Source: Pseudomonas poae (GTDB taxonomy: Bacteria; Pseudomonadota; Gammaproteobacteria; Pseudomonadales; Pseudomonadaceae). Taken from it: 64,000 bases of DNA. Where the stretch lies: contig NZ_JYLI01000021.1 in assembly GCF_001439785.1 (NCBI RefSeq), positions 38,149 to 102,148 on the forward strand, read 5' to 3'. Positions 1-9,158 of this stretch are shown piece by piece. The notes beneath the pieces were generated by a model. That model was not told the origin of the DNA, searched no databases, and saw only the letters and a list, made by a program, of their open reading frames with translations. Both the position numbers and the translations under genes were made by a program. Each line of letters opens with the position of its first letter. Position 1 is the first letter of the stretch.

Positions 1-82
1 GCTGATTCACGATCCAGCGGAATTCGAACACCGCTTGGCGCAACGCCAGCAGGTCACTGCGCACCTGCCGTTCGCGCTTTAG
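1..82 (+). CDS. thrB: Homoserine kinase, C-terminal end (partial)
   Basis: The first 82 bases read as the last 26 residues of a protein in the frame starting at base 2, ending at a TAG (80-82). The tail LIHDPAEFEHRLAQRQ ... LPFAL matches the C-terminus I remember for Pseudomonas homoserine kinase ThrB, which phosphorylates homoserine in threonine synthesis. thrB next to znuA is also the usual Pseudomonas order. Only the tail is visible, so this rests on a short match plus synteny. Confidence 0.75.
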   Translation, partial: LIHDPAEFEHRLAQRQQVTAHLPFAL

Positions 83-103
83 AGACCCACTCGGTCAGAA
101 AAT

Positions 104-190
104 GTAGGAGCGGGCTTGCTCGCGAATGTGGTGTATCAGTCAAGGATGTACCTACTGACGCACTGCATTCGCGAGCAAGCCCGCTCCCAC
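104..190. repeat. REPIN (paired inverted REP)
   Basis: Two inverted arms of about 24 bases, gtaggagcgggcttgctcgc and its complement, enclose a loop of about 40 bases. It lies between the convergent ends of thrB and znuA, so it could form a strong hairpin in either transcript. Confidence 0.9.
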
Positions 191-209
191 TTGGGTTGAG
201 CGCCGATTT

Positions 210-1130
210 TTAGAGCGAATCCAGGCAGCCCGCCAGGTCGTTACCCAGCTTGTCCAGCACCTGCTCATAACCCTGGGCTGTGGCCGGGGTGTAACCGCCC
301 AACGCATCCAGTTCAGCCAGTTTCACCGGCAAACCCGCGACCAGCGTCTCGGCCAAACGCGGGCGCAGCGGCGGCTCGCTGAATACACAGGTCTTGCCCA
401 CTTCCTGCAGACGCGTGCGCATCGCCGCCACATGCTGGGCGCCCGGCTGCACTTCGGCGGCAACGCTGAACACGCCGGCATGCTTGAGTCCGTAGGCCTC
501 TTCGAAGTAATCGAAGGCTTCGTGGAACACGAAGTAAGGCTTGCCCGCGATCCCCGCCAGGCGCTTCTTCAGACGCGCATCCAATGCGTCCAGACGCTCG
601 TCGAAAGCCTTCACGTTGCTCTCATAACGAGCGGCATTCTGCGGGTCGGCGGCACTCAGGTCCGCCGCCATGCGCGCAGCGATCACCCGCGCATTGACCG
701 TGGACAGCCACAAGTGCGCATCCAGGCTGCCCGGACGGTGATCGTGATCATGCTCGTCGGCATCATCGGCGTGAGAGTGGCTATCTTCGGCGAAGCGACG
801 CAGCTTCATGCCTGGCAGGTCCTGCACCGCCACTGTTGGCGCGCTGCGGCCCTTGAGTACGCGCGGCAGGAAGCTTTCCATGTCCGGGCCAATCCAGTAC
901 AGCAGGTCCACCGACTGCACGCGCCGTACGTCGGATGGTCGCAGCGCGAAGTTATGCGGCGATGCGCCCGGCGGCAATAACACCTCGGGAACCGCCACGC
1001 CGTCCTGCACAGCAGCGGCAATGAGCTGCAACGGCTTGATGCTGGTCAGCACCTTGACCTCGGCCTGAGCGGCCCCCGCAACGAAAAAACTGGCGACAAA
1101 TATGACAAAAACTGGAAAAAGTCGGGACAC
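210..1130 (-). CDS. znuA: Zinc ABC transporter, periplasmic zinc-binding protein ZnuA
   Basis: 306-residue cluster A-I solute-binding protein that captures zinc in the periplasm and hands it to ZnuBC. An N-terminal signal peptide ends near AAQA-EV. Zinc-ligand histidines are visible in GASPHNF (about 59) and DAHLW (about 139). Between them is the acidic, histidine-rich loop typical of ZnuA (about 116-133, SHSHADDADEHDHDH). The GTG at 1130 (MSRLFPV) is preferred over the GTG at 1139 because GAGTGG lies at a suitable distance and the signal peptide starts cleanly. It is divergent from zur-znuCB across a gap with a Zur-like site, so zinc repression of both sides is likely. Confidence 0.95.
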   Translation of the reverse strand: MSRLFPVFVIFVASFFVAGAAQAEVKVLTSIKPLQLIAAAVQDGVAVPEVLLPPGASPHNFALRPSDVRRVQSVDLLYWIGPDMESFLPRVLKGRSAPTVAVQDLPGMKLRRFAEDSHSHADDADEHDHDHRPGSLDAHLWLSTVNARVIAARMAADLSAADPQNAARYESNVKAFDERLDALDARLKKRLAGIAGKPYFVFHEAFDYFEEAYGLKHAGVFSVAAEVQPGAQHVAAMRTRLQEVGKTCVFSEPPLRPRLAETLVAGLPVKLAELDALGGYTPATAQGYEQVLDKLGNDLAGCLDSL

Positions 1131-1157
1131 GATGACCACTCAATGGCGTAGGAACGG

Positions 1158-1170
1158 GTAACATAATAAC
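1158..1170. promoter_or_regulatory. Putative Zur box between znuA and zur
   Basis: gtaacataataac is an imperfect palindrome resembling the AT-rich GTTAT-n-ATAAC operators of gamma-proteobacterial Zur proteins. It lies in the 67-bp gap between the znuA and zur starts. Its position and the neighbouring genes support a role as a shared zinc-responsive operator. This is a motif match by eye only. Confidence 0.6.
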
Positions 1171-1197
1171 GTCTCTATCAAATGTCTGTCGCCGCTC

Positions 1198-1680
1198 ATG
1201 CCTAAAACACCGCTTGCCAGCCGTCCCCATGACCATTCTCACTGCGTGCACACCGCGCTGGCGGAAGCCGACACCCTGTGTGCACAAAAAGGTCTGCGCC
1301 TGACCGCCCTGCGTCGGCGCGTGCTGGAGCTGGTGTGGCAGAGCCACAAGCCGCTGGGCGCCTACGATATCCTCGGCGTGCTCAGCGAACAGGACGGCCG
1401 CCGCGCTGCGCCGCCTACCGTGTATCGCGCGCTGGATTTCCTGCTGGAAAACGGCCTGGTACACCGCATCGCCTCGCTCAACGCCTTCGTCGGCTGTAAC
1501 CACCCCGAACACGCACACCAGGGCCAGTTCCTGATCTGCCGCGAATGCCACGCCGCCATCGAGCTTGAACAAAAAAGCATCAGCGACGCGATCATCAAGA
1601 GTTCTGCCGAGGTGGGCTTTCAGGTCGAAGGGCAAACGGTCGAAGTGGTCGGCCTGTGCTCGGGCTGCCAGGGGGCTTGA
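1198..1680 (+). CDS. zur: Zinc uptake regulator Zur (Fur family)
   Basis: 160-residue Fur-family repressor. It has an N-terminal winged helix (TALRRRVLELVW, then PPTVYRALDFLLENGLVHR) and a C-terminal metal-binding dimer domain with paired cysteines CREC and CSGC. His-rich segments PHDHSHC and HPEHAHQ fit zinc sensing. It is the first gene of zur-znuC-znuB, and its stop shares one base with the znuC start, indicating coupled translation. Iron-sensing Fur is the alternative, but the znu context makes Zur much more likely. Confidence 0.93.
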   Translation: MPKTPLASRPHDHSHCVHTALAEADTLCAQKGLRLTALRRRVLELVWQSHKPLGAYDILGVLSEQDGRRAAPPTVYRALDFLLENGLVHRIASLNAFVGCNHPEHAHQGQFLICRECHAAIELEQKSISDAIIKSSAEVGFQVEGQTVEVVGLCSGCQGA

Positions 1681-2465
1681 TGAGCAACGCGTTAATCCGC
1701 CTGGAGCAGGTCGGGGTCACGTTCGCCGGGCAAACCGTGCTGGATAACATCGCGCTGAGTGTCCAGCCACGGCAGATCGTCACCCTGATCGGCCCCAACG
1801 GCGCCGGCAAGACCACCCTGGTGCGCGCCGTGCTCGGCCTGCTCAAGCCCGACACCGGCAGCGTGTGGCGCAAGCCCAAACTGCGGGTGGGCTACATGCC
1901 GCAAAAACTGCACGTCGATCCGACTTTGCCGTTATCCGTGCTGCGCTTCTTGCGCCTGGTGCCCGGCGTTGATCGCGCCCGCGCCCAGGCCGCGCTCAAG
2001 GAAGTCGGCGCCGAGCAGGTGATCGACAGCCCGGTGCAAAGCATCTCCGGCGGCGAAATGCAGCGCGTGCTGCTGGCCCGCGCTTTGCTACGCGAGCCCG
2101 AGCTGCTGGTGCTCGATGAACCGGTGCAAGGCGTCGACGTGGCCGGCCAGGCCGAGCTGTACAGCCTGATCACCCGCCTGCGCGACCGCCATGGCTGCGG
2201 CGTCCTGATGGTGTCCCACGACCTGCACCTGGTGATGAGCACCACCGACCAGGTGGTGTGTCTCAATCGCCACGTTTGCTGCTCCGGCCACCCGGAACAG
2301 GTGAGCGGCGACCCGGCCTTCGTCGAGCTGTTCGGCAAGAACGCGCAGAGCCTGGCGATCTATCACCACCATCACGACCACGCCCACGACCTGCATGGCG
2401 CCGTGGTCGATGATCCTTCTGCACCCCACGTGCACGTTCACGGAGATAGCTGCAAGCATGGCTGA
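1680..2465 (+). CDS. znuC: Zinc ABC transporter ATP-binding protein ZnuC
   Basis: 261-residue ABC ATPase powering zinc import. Walker A (GPNGAGKTT), the signature ISGGEMQRV and Walker B LLVLDEP are all present. The start ATG at 1680 overlaps the zur stop by one base, and an in-frame upstream ATG (1656) lies inside zur. The last 45 or so residues form a histidine-rich tail (YHHHHDHAHDLHG, then HVHVHGDSCKHG), which could bind zinc on the cytoplasmic side. The gene overlaps znuB by eight bases. Confidence 0.95.
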   Translation: MSNALIRLEQVGVTFAGQTVLDNIALSVQPRQIVTLIGPNGAGKTTLVRAVLGLLKPDTGSVWRKPKLRVGYMPQKLHVDPTLPLSVLRFLRLVPGVDRARAQAALKEVGAEQVIDSPVQSISGGEMQRVLLARALLREPELLVLDEPVQGVDVAGQAELYSLITRLRDRHGCGVLMVSHDLHLVMSTTDQVVCLNRHVCCSGHPEQVSGDPAFVELFGKNAQSLAIYHHHHDHAHDLHGAVVDDPSAPHVHVHGDSCKHG

Positions 2466-3246
2466 TTTTCTGCTCTACGCCCTGCTGGCAGGCTTGGCTC
2501 TGGCGTTGGTGGCGGGCCCGCTGGGCTCGTTCGTGGTGTGGCGACGCATGGCGTATTTTGGCGACACCTTGTCCCACGCCGCGCTGCTGGGCGTGGCCAT
2601 GGGCTTTTTGCTGGACGTGAGCCCGACCATTGCCGTCACCGTGGGCTGCCTGCTGCTGGCGGTGCTGCTGGTGACCCTGCAACAGCGCCAGCCACTGGCC
2701 TCCGACACCCTGCTGGGCATCCTGGCACCGAGCACTTTATCGCTGGGCCTGGTGGTGCTGAGCTTCATGCATGAAGTGCGCATCGACCTGATGGCCTACC
2801 TGTTCGGTGATCTGCTGGCGATCAGCCCGACCGACCTTGCGTGGATCCTCGGCGGCAGCGCTGCCGTGCTGGTGCTGCTGGTGACGCTGTGGCGCCCGCT
2901 GCTGGCGATCACCGTGCATGAAGAACTGGCCACGGTCGAAGGCTTGCCGGTACCGGCCCTGCGCATGGCTCTGATGTTATTGATCGCGGTGGTGATTGCT
3001 GTCGCGATGAAGATTGTCGGCGTATTGTTGATCACGTCGCTGCTGATCATTCCCGCCGCCGCCGCCCAGCGCCATGCCCGCTCACCGGAGCAGATGGCAA
3101 TCGGCGCCAGCCTGTTGGGAATGCTCGCCGTCTGTGGGGGCCTGGCGTTGTCCTGGTTCAAGGACACGCCGGCCGGGCCATCGATTGTGGTCGCGGCCGC
3201 TGCCCTGTTTCTGCTGAGTTTTGTCCTGCCCCGTCGAGGGGTGTAG
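2458..3246 (+). CDS. znuB: Zinc ABC transporter permease ZnuB
   Basis: 262-residue ABC-3 family inner-membrane permease with hydrophobic helices along almost its whole length. It forms the zinc channel with ZnuC and receives zinc from ZnuA. The ATG at 2458 lies inside the end of znuC (ATGGCTGA overlap), which points to translational coupling; the frame also extends upstream but only within znuC. Last gene of the zur-znuCB operon. Confidence 0.94.
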   Translation: MADFLLYALLAGLALALVAGPLGSFVVWRRMAYFGDTLSHAALLGVAMGFLLDVSPTIAVTVGCLLLAVLLVTLQQRQPLASDTLLGILAPSTLSLGLVVLSFMHEVRIDLMAYLFGDLLAISPTDLAWILGGSAAVLVLLVTLWRPLLAITVHEELATVEGLPVPALRMALMLLIAVVIAVAMKIVGVLLITSLLIIPAAAAQRHARSPEQMAIGASLLGMLAVCGGLALSWFKDTPAGPSIVVAAAALFLLSFVLPRRGV

Positions 3247-3283
3247 ACTTGCTCGCTTTTTGCGCAATTAGAGAGTCGCAGGA

Positions 3284-4003
3284 ATGAAGCCGTTCACCTC
3301 CCGTTATCTGCTCCTTGCCGCATTTTCCCTGCTGCTGGGCGCCTGTCAAAGCACACCGCCCGCCGCCCTCGCGACGCCGGACGCTCGCGCGGCGGCCATC
3401 GCGCAGCTGGAGCAAAACCTGGCCAGCAGCGAGCTGGCCACCGCCGAGGATCAACTGGCGGCCTTGCAGGCACAAACGCCCAACGACCCGGCGCTGGAAA
3501 CTTACCAACGCCAGTTGGCCGAAGCCTACTTGCAGCGCAGCCAGATCGTCCTGCAAAAAGGCGACGTCAACGCCGCTGCCACCGCCCTGAGCCGTGCCCG
3601 CGCGCTGATGCCCAAGGCACCGGCCCTCACCGGCGGCGTCAACAGTGCCATCAGCCATGCGCGCAAAGCCGAGCTGGACAAAGCCGAGGCGGCCTTGAAA
3701 GCCGCCGAAGCCAAGCCGCCTGCCAAGGTCATCGACCCGGCCGCGCCCAGCACCACCGTGGCGTTGAACCTCACCGATATCCAAGCGCTGCGCCATCAAC
3801 TGGATGCGATTGCCACCGATGTGGTGAATTACCAGTGCGACGTGAGCATCCAGGCGCCGCGCACCGAAGATTACCCGTGGCTGGCCACGTTGCTGACCAA
3901 ACGGGTTAAACGGATTGATTCGGGGTATGAGCTGAAGATCCACCGGCAGATCCTGAAACACATTCCGGCGCAGGTAGTGCTGATTCCGCGCAAGGCGGAC
4001 TAA
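3284..4003 (+). CDS. Conserved lipoprotein downstream of znuB (PA5502-like)
   Basis: 239-residue predicted lipoprotein. The signal LLLAAFSLLLGAC has a lipobox, with the modified Cys near residue 20. The middle is rich in Ala, Gln and Glu with heptad-like helical stretches (tandem TPR-like helices are possible). The C-terminus holds a conserved-looking block around YQCDVSIQAPRTEDYPW. It lies 37 bases after znuB in the same direction, as I remember for P. aeruginosa PA5502. The function is not known to me; a link to zinc is suggested only by position. Confidence 0.75.
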   Translation: MKPFTSRYLLLAAFSLLLGACQSTPPAALATPDARAAAIAQLEQNLASSELATAEDQLAALQAQTPNDPALETYQRQLAEAYLQRSQIVLQKGDVNAAATALSRARALMPKAPALTGGVNSAISHARKAELDKAEAALKAAEAKPPAKVIDPAAPSTTVALNLTDIQALRHQLDAIATDVVNYQCDVSIQAPRTEDYPWLATLLTKRVKRIDSGYELKIHRQILKHIPAQVVLIPRKAD

Positions 4004-4006
4004 AGC

Positions 4007-4077
4007 ATCGCAGGCAAGCCAGCTCCCACACTTGAATGTATTCACGCTTCAAATGTGGGAGCTGGCTTGCCTGCGAT
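4007..4077. repeat. REPIN between lipoprotein gene and katE
   Basis: Inverted arms atcgcaggcaagccagctcc and its complement surround a short loop. It sits between two convergent genes, where it may also act as a bidirectional transcription stop. Confidence 0.92.
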
Positions 4078-4102
4078 AGCGGTCTGACAAACAGCGAAGG
4101 AC

Positions 4103-6244
4103 TTAAGCCGGAATCGCCTTGGCCTTGGCCTCACGATCCCAAACCCGATGCTCGGCAATCGCCGCAAAGAACGCCTTGAACGCCTTCGCATCCGCGCCCA
4201 CGATCAGCCCCTCGTCCGCTTCCAGTCTCAGCAGATCCAGCAGTGGTTTCACGTCATTGGCGACCGCAATCGCCTTCAGGTGCTTGTACGCCTCCAGCAC
4301 ATAGTGCAGCGCCACACCGTCAGTGCTCAGCGCGTCTACCGACGCTTTACCGCCCGGGATGAACACCGCGTCAAAGGCAATCGACGGCATGCCTTCCATC
4401 GACGCATCCACCGGCAGCGTCTTGCCATCCGCCGTGGTCACAGGCGCCGAGGTCGGCCCCAGCAACTTGGCGTGGGCACCTTCGGCCTCCAACGCTTTTT
4501 TCATCGCATCAATCGCTGCGCCGTCCACGCCATTGGCGGCCAGAATTGCCACCTTGCGCGTCTTGATATCACCTGACAGCAGGTTCACCTGGCTCAAGGC
4601 CGGCGATTTTTTCACCGACGCCTCACGCACAGGCACGGTGCCTTTGGTCGGCGCAGGCAGGCCCAGGTTCTGCGCAACGCGCTTGGCCAGTTCCAGGTCG
4701 ATGTTGGCGAGGATCTCGTTGACCTGACGGGCACGGATGTACTCGCGCTCGACCTTGCCCAACTCGAAGCTGTAGGCCGCGATGATGTGCTCTTTCTCAT
4801 GGTGGCTCATGCTGTTGAAAAACAGCGTGGCCTGGGAGAAATGATCGCCGAACGACTCACTGCGCTCACGCACCTTGTTGGCGTCGACGCGCTCGTAATA
4901 CGTTTCGAAACCGCCGTCAGTCGGGCCCGCCGGTGTTTCCTTCGGCCAGCCGCCGTCGATGGAGTTGGGCTCGTAGGCTGCGCGGCCTTTATCGATCACG
5001 GTGCGATGCTGCGCGTCGCGCTGGCCATTATGGAACGGCGCAACGGGACGGTTGATCGGGATCTCGTGAAAATTTGGTCCGCCCAGTCGGCTGATCTGCG
5101 TGTCCGTGTAGGAAAACAGACGGCCTTGCAGCAGCGGGTCGTTGGTGAAGTCGATACCCGGCACGATATGGCCTGGGCAGAAGGCAACCTGCTCGACCTC
5201 GGCGAAGAAGTTGTCCGGGTTGCGGTTAAGCACCATCTTGCCCAGCGGGGTGATCGGCACCAGCTCTTCGGGGATGATCTTGGTCGGATCGAGCAGGTCG
5301 AAGTCGAAGTTATGCTCGTCTTCTTCTGCAACGATCTGCACGCCGAGTTCCCATTCAGGGTAATCGCCGCTCTCAATCGCTTCCCACAGGTCGCGACGGT
5401 GGTAGTCGGTGTCTTTACCGGCCAGCTTCTGCGCTTCGTCCCACACCAGGGAGCAGGTGCCGACCTTTGGCCGCCAGTGAAACTTGACGAAGCTCGACTT
5501 GCCTTCGGTGTTGATCAACCGGAAGGTGTGCACGCCAAAACCCTGCATGGCACGCAGGCTTTTTGGAATGGCACGGTCGGACATGGCCCAGATCACCATG
5601 TGCGCCGATTCCGGCTGCAACGACACGAAATCCCAGAAGGTATCGTGGGCCGAACCGCCGGTAGGAATCTCGTTATGCGGCTCAGGTTTTACGGCGTGCA
5701 CAAAGTCAGGAAACTTGATCGCGTCCTGAATGAAAAACACCGGCATGTTGTTGCCCACCAGGTCGAAGTTGCCTTCCTCGGTGAAAAACTTCACGGCAAA
5801 ACCACGCACGTCACGTACCGTGTCGCCGGAGCCGCGCGGGCCCTGCACGGTGGAGAAGCGCGCGAATACCGGGGTCTTGTGCTCCGGGATACGCAGGAAA
5901 CCGGCCTTGCTCAACGCCGAGTGGTCTTCGTAGGTCTGGAAGTAACCATGGGCGCCGGTACCACGGGCATGCACGATGCGCTCGGGGATGCGTTCATGGT
6001 CAAAGTGCGTGATCTTTTCACGCATGATGAAGTCTTCCAGCAGCGACGGGCCACGCGCGCCGACCTTCAGGGTGTTCTGGTTATCAGAGATCTTCACGCC
6101 CTGGTTGGTGCGCAGGGCCTGGCCGGTCGCATCGGAACGGAATTCTTCCAGCGCCTGCAGTTTGGCGTTGGTATTGCCTCGGTCCAGGGTATCAGTGCCC
6201 GCGAGTTCACTCTTCGGCGGGGTGGCTGGCTTCTTGGTACTCAT
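4103..6244 (-). CDS. katE: Large-subunit catalase (HPII type)
   Basis: 713-residue clade-2 monofunctional haem catalase that breaks down hydrogen peroxide. The active-site histidine region VHARGTGAHG (about 92-101), the distal asparagine segment LVGNNMPVFF and the proximal haem-tyrosine motif RLFSYTDTQ are visible. The last 150 or so residues form the flavodoxin/DJ-1-like domain (KVAILAANGVDG, FIPGGKASVD) that marks large catalases such as E. coli HPII. The length fits the family. It is a single gene with REPIN DNA at its 3' side; stationary-phase or stress control is expected from the family, not seen here. Confidence 0.95.
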   Translation of the reverse strand: MSTKKPATPPKSELAGTDTLDRGNTNAKLQALEEFRSDATGQALRTNQGVKISDNQNTLKVGARGPSLLEDFIMREKITHFDHERIPERIVHARGTGAHGYFQTYEDHSALSKAGFLRIPEHKTPVFARFSTVQGPRGSGDTVRDVRGFAVKFFTEEGNFDLVGNNMPVFFIQDAIKFPDFVHAVKPEPHNEIPTGGSAHDTFWDFVSLQPESAHMVIWAMSDRAIPKSLRAMQGFGVHTFRLINTEGKSSFVKFHWRPKVGTCSLVWDEAQKLAGKDTDYHRRDLWEAIESGDYPEWELGVQIVAEEDEHNFDFDLLDPTKIIPEELVPITPLGKMVLNRNPDNFFAEVEQVAFCPGHIVPGIDFTNDPLLQGRLFSYTDTQISRLGGPNFHEIPINRPVAPFHNGQRDAQHRTVIDKGRAAYEPNSIDGGWPKETPAGPTDGGFETYYERVDANKVRERSESFGDHFSQATLFFNSMSHHEKEHIIAAYSFELGKVEREYIRARQVNEILANIDLELAKRVAQNLGLPAPTKGTVPVREASVKKSPALSQVNLLSGDIKTRKVAILAANGVDGAAIDAMKKALEAEGAHAKLLGPTSAPVTTADGKTLPVDASMEGMPSIAFDAVFIPGGKASVDALSTDGVALHYVLEAYKHLKAIAVANDVKPLLDLLRLEADEGLIVGADAKAFKAFFAAIAEHRVWDREAKAKAIPA

Positions 6245-6509
6245 CAGTCAAAACTCCTTAGTCAAAGTGGCCAGAGCGGTCCCCGGCTCGTTTGAGCGAA
6301 ACCCCGGACACGGCACCCGGGAGATCGAATTGCTTAGGTAGTGACTGACAGGGTTTTGAGCCGTTCCTTTTTTATGACCTTTGGTCTCGTTATTGCCAAA
6401 TCGCTGAATGGATGCGAAATAAATGCTAAGAAACGCTATACGGACAGGCTAAAATGCGCGCCCGGCTAACCGCTGATCCCTTTTCCATGCGCCCCACAAG
6501 GTTCGCTAC

Positions 6510-7517
6510 GTGATCGAGTTTCAAAACGTCCATAAAACTTACCGCGTCGCCGGTAAGGATATTCCCGCCCTGCACCCCACCAGCCTGCGCGTCGAAAATG
6601 GCCAGGTGTTCGGCCTCATTGGCCACTCGGGTGCGGGAAAAAGTACCCTGCTGCGCCTGATTAACCGCCTCGAAGAACCGAGTGGCGGGCAGATCACCGT
6701 CGACGGCGAGGAAGTCACCGCGCTGGACGCCAACGGCCTGCGCCGCTTCCGCCAACAGGTCGGGATGATTTTCCAGCACTTCAACCTACTGGCGTCCAAG
6801 ACCGTCGCCGACAACGTGGCACTGCCGCTGACCCTGGCCGGCGAGTTGTCGCGCAAGGCCATCGACCTGCGCGTGGCTGAATTGCTCGCCCGCGTGGGCC
6901 TGTCGGACCACGCCAAAAAATACCCGGCGCAACTGTCCGGCGGTCAGAAACAGCGCGTCGGTATCGCCCGCGCCCTGGCGACCAAGCCGAAAATCCTGCT
7001 GTGCGACGAAGCCACCAGCGCCCTTGACCCGCAAACCACGGCGTCGGTGTTGCAATTGCTGGCCGAGATCAACCGCGAGCTGAAGCTGACCATTGTGCTG
7101 ATCACCCATGAAATGGACGTGATCCGCCGCGTGTGCGACCAAGTGGCCGTGATGGACGCCGGCGTCATCGTCGAGCAAGGCTCGGTGGCCGAGGTGTTCC
7201 TGCACCCCAAGCACCCGACCACCAAGCGTTTCGTGCAGGAAGCCGACCAGATCGACGAAAGCGAGCAGCGCGATGATTTCGCCCACGTGCCAGGCCGCAT
7301 CGTGCGCCTGACGTTCCAGGGAGAGGCGACCTACGCGCCATTGCTGGGGACCGTCGCCCGTGAAACGGGGGTGGACTACAGCATCCTCGCCGGTCGGATC
7401 GACCGCATCAAAGATATTCCCTACGGGCAACTGACCCTGGCCGTAACCGGCGGTGACATGGACGCCGCGTTTGCGCGATTTACCGCTGCCGATGTCCATA
7501 TGGAGGTGCTGCGCTGA
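6510..7517 (+). CDS. metN: Methionine ABC transporter ATP-binding protein MetN
   Basis: 335-residue ATPase of the MetNIQ importer for D- and L-methionine. Walker A GHSGAGKST, signature LSGGQKQRVGIARAL and Walker B ILLCDEATSALDP are intact. The C-terminal 90 or so residues form the NIL/ACT-like domain that senses cytoplasmic methionine. Translation starts at a GTG (6510) preceded by AAGG. The stop overlaps the metI start by one base (TGATG), so the operon is tightly coupled. Confidence 0.95.
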   Translation: MIEFQNVHKTYRVAGKDIPALHPTSLRVENGQVFGLIGHSGAGKSTLLRLINRLEEPSGGQITVDGEEVTALDANGLRRFRQQVGMIFQHFNLLASKTVADNVALPLTLAGELSRKAIDLRVAELLARVGLSDHAKKYPAQLSGGQKQRVGIARALATKPKILLCDEATSALDPQTTASVLQLLAEINRELKLTIVLITHEMDVIRRVCDQVAVMDAGVIVEQGSVAEVFLHPKHPTTKRFVQEADQIDESEQRDDFAHVPGRIVRLTFQGEATYAPLLGTVARETGVDYSILAGRIDRIKDIPYGQLTLAVTGGDMDAAFARFTAADVHMEVLR

Positions 7518-8191
7518 TGGACGTACTACTGCATTACTTCGATAAGGTTGACTGGGCTGACATATGGGTTGCCACTGGCGACACCATGCTGATGCTCAGC
7601 ACCTCGCTGCTGTTCACCATACTGGTGGGCCTGCCGCTGGGCATTCTGCTGTTTCTGTTCAGCCCACGGCAGCTGCTTGAGCAAAAAGCCACCTATAGCG
7701 TGCTGGCATTTATCGTCAACGCTATACGTTCTCTGCCGTTTATCATTCTGCTGATTGTGATGATCCCGACGACGGTCTTCATCACTGGCACTTCGCTTGG
7801 CGTGGCCGGCGCGATTCCACCGCTGGTGGTAGGTGCTTCGACGTTCTTCGCGCGGCTGGTGGAAACCGCATTGCGTGAGGTGGATCGCGGCATCATCGAA
7901 GCGACCCAAGCCATGGGCGCCACCACTCGGCAGATCATCGTCAAGGCGCTTCTGCCGGAGGCAAAATCCGGCATCATTGCGGCAATCACCGTCACCGCTA
8001 TCGCTCTGGTGGGTTACACCGCCATGGCAGGCGTGGTGGGCGCCGGTGGTTTGGGTGATCTGGCGATCCGTTATGGATACCAGCGTTTCCAGAACGATGT
8101 CATGGTCGTTACCGTAATCATGCTGATTGTGCTGGTACAAATTCTGCAGACCATCGGCGACAAGCTGGTGACACACTATTCTCGAAAATAA
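7517..8191 (+). CDS. metI: Methionine ABC transporter permease MetI
   Basis: 224-residue inner-membrane permease with about five to six hydrophobic helices. The cytoplasmic EAA-type loop (EATQAMGATTRQIIVKALLPEA) contacts MetN. It follows metN with a one-base overlap and precedes the binding-protein gene metQ by 51 bases, as in other metNIQ operons. Confidence 0.94.
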   Translation: MDVLLHYFDKVDWADIWVATGDTMLMLSTSLLFTILVGLPLGILLFLFSPRQLLEQKATYSVLAFIVNAIRSLPFIILLIVMIPTTVFITGTSLGVAGAIPPLVVGASTFFARLVETALREVDRGIIEATQAMGATTRQIIVKALLPEAKSGIIAAITVTAIALVGYTAMAGVVGAGGLGDLAIRYGYQRFQNDVMVVTVIMLIVLVQILQTIGDKLVTHYSRK

Positions 8192-8242
8192 CGGCCATTG
8201 ACGGCCAGAAGCCGGCAATTAACCGAACAAGGAGCTTGCTGC

Positions 8243-9013
8243 ATGAAAAAACTACTGGTTGCTTTCGCCGCCGTTGCGGCGTTTTCCGCCCACGCCGAAA
8301 CCCTCACCGTCGCAGCCTCGCCGGTGCCGCACGCGGAAATCCTCGAGTTCGTGAAGCCTGCGCTGGCCAAAGAAGGCGTGGACCTGCAGGTCAAGGTCTT
8401 CACCGACTACGTGCAGCCCAACGTGCAGGTTGCGGAAAAACGCCTGGACGCCAACTTCTTTCAGCACCGCCCGTATCTGGATGAGTTCAACAAAGCCAAG
8501 GGCACTCACCTGGTGAGCGTCGGCGGCGTGCACCTGGAACCCCTGGGCGCGTACTCCAGCAAGTACAAGAAGCTCGACGAGCTGCCGGACGGCGCCAACG
8601 TGGTCATCCCCAACGACGCCACCAACGGCGGCCGCGCCCTGTTGCTGCTGGCCAAAAACGGCCTGATCACCCTGAAGGACCCGACCAACATCCTGTCGAC
8701 CATCAAGGACATCACCGCCAACCCGAAAAACCTGAAATTCCGCGAACTCGAAGCCGCCACCCTGCCGCGCGTGCTGACCCAGGTTGACCTGGCGCTGATC
8801 AACACCAACTACGCCCTGGAAGCCAAGCTGGATCCGTCCAAGGACGCGCTGGTGATCGAAGGCAGCGACTCGCCTTACGTGAACATCCTGGTGACCCGCG
8901 AAGACAACAAGGACTCGGACGCCGTGAAGAAACTGGTAGCCGCCTTGCATACCCCTGAAGTGAAGCAATTCATCGAAGAGAAATACAAGGGTGCGATCAA
9001 GCCGGCGTTCTGA
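8243..9013 (+). CDS. metQ: Methionine-binding protein MetQ
   Basis: 256-residue NlpA-family substrate-binding protein for methionine. The start at 8243 (MKKLLVAFAAVAAF) has a strong AAGGAG site; a longer reading frame back to 8198 lacks one. The signal peptide ends near SAHA-ET. Unlike E. coli MetQ there is no clear lipobox cysteine, so it is probably soluble in the periplasm. Diagnostic segments include ANFFQHRPYLDEFN and VIPNDATNGGRALLLL. Last gene of the operon, followed by a REPIN with T-runs that probably terminates transcription. Confidence 0.94.
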   Translation: MKKLLVAFAAVAAFSAHAETLTVAASPVPHAEILEFVKPALAKEGVDLQVKVFTDYVQPNVQVAEKRLDANFFQHRPYLDEFNKAKGTHLVSVGGVHLEPLGAYSSKYKKLDELPDGANVVIPNDATNGGRALLLLAKNGLITLKDPTNILSTIKDITANPKNLKFRELEAATLPRVLTQVDLALINTNYALEAKLDPSKDALVIEGSDSPYVNILVTREDNKDSDAVKKLVAALHTPEVKQFIEEKYKGAIKPAF

Positions 9014-9057
9014 TCCGGCCCTGAATACCCGATCTCCGGTCTGATGGAGGTCAAAAA

Positions 9058-9143
9058 GTGGGAGGGGGCTAGCTCCGATCGCAGTGTTTCAGTCAACTCA
9101 TAGGTCGACTGATTCACCGCGATCGGAGCTAGCCCCCTTCCAC
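9058..9143. repeat. REPIN variant with CTAG arms, probable bidirectional terminator
   Basis: The arms gtgggagggggctagctccg and its near-complement pair over about 25 bases. They carry ctagctccgatcg instead of the usual cttgctcccgat. The pair is flanked by aaaaa on the left and tttttt on the right and lies between the convergent metQ and sco genes, so it could end transcription on both strands. Confidence 0.85.
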
Positions 9144-9158
9144 TTTTTTGTGCCTGCT

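Noticed and set aside
104..190. Spaced repeats as a possible CRISPR array
   Set aside because: The repeats are inverted pairs scattered as single units in many gaps, not direct repeats with regular spacers, and no cas genes are visible.
4787..6295. Long open frame antisense to katE (about 500 codons)
   Set aside because: High G+C coding DNA often leaves the opposite strand open; katE is well supported by motifs, and the antisense product resembles no family I know.
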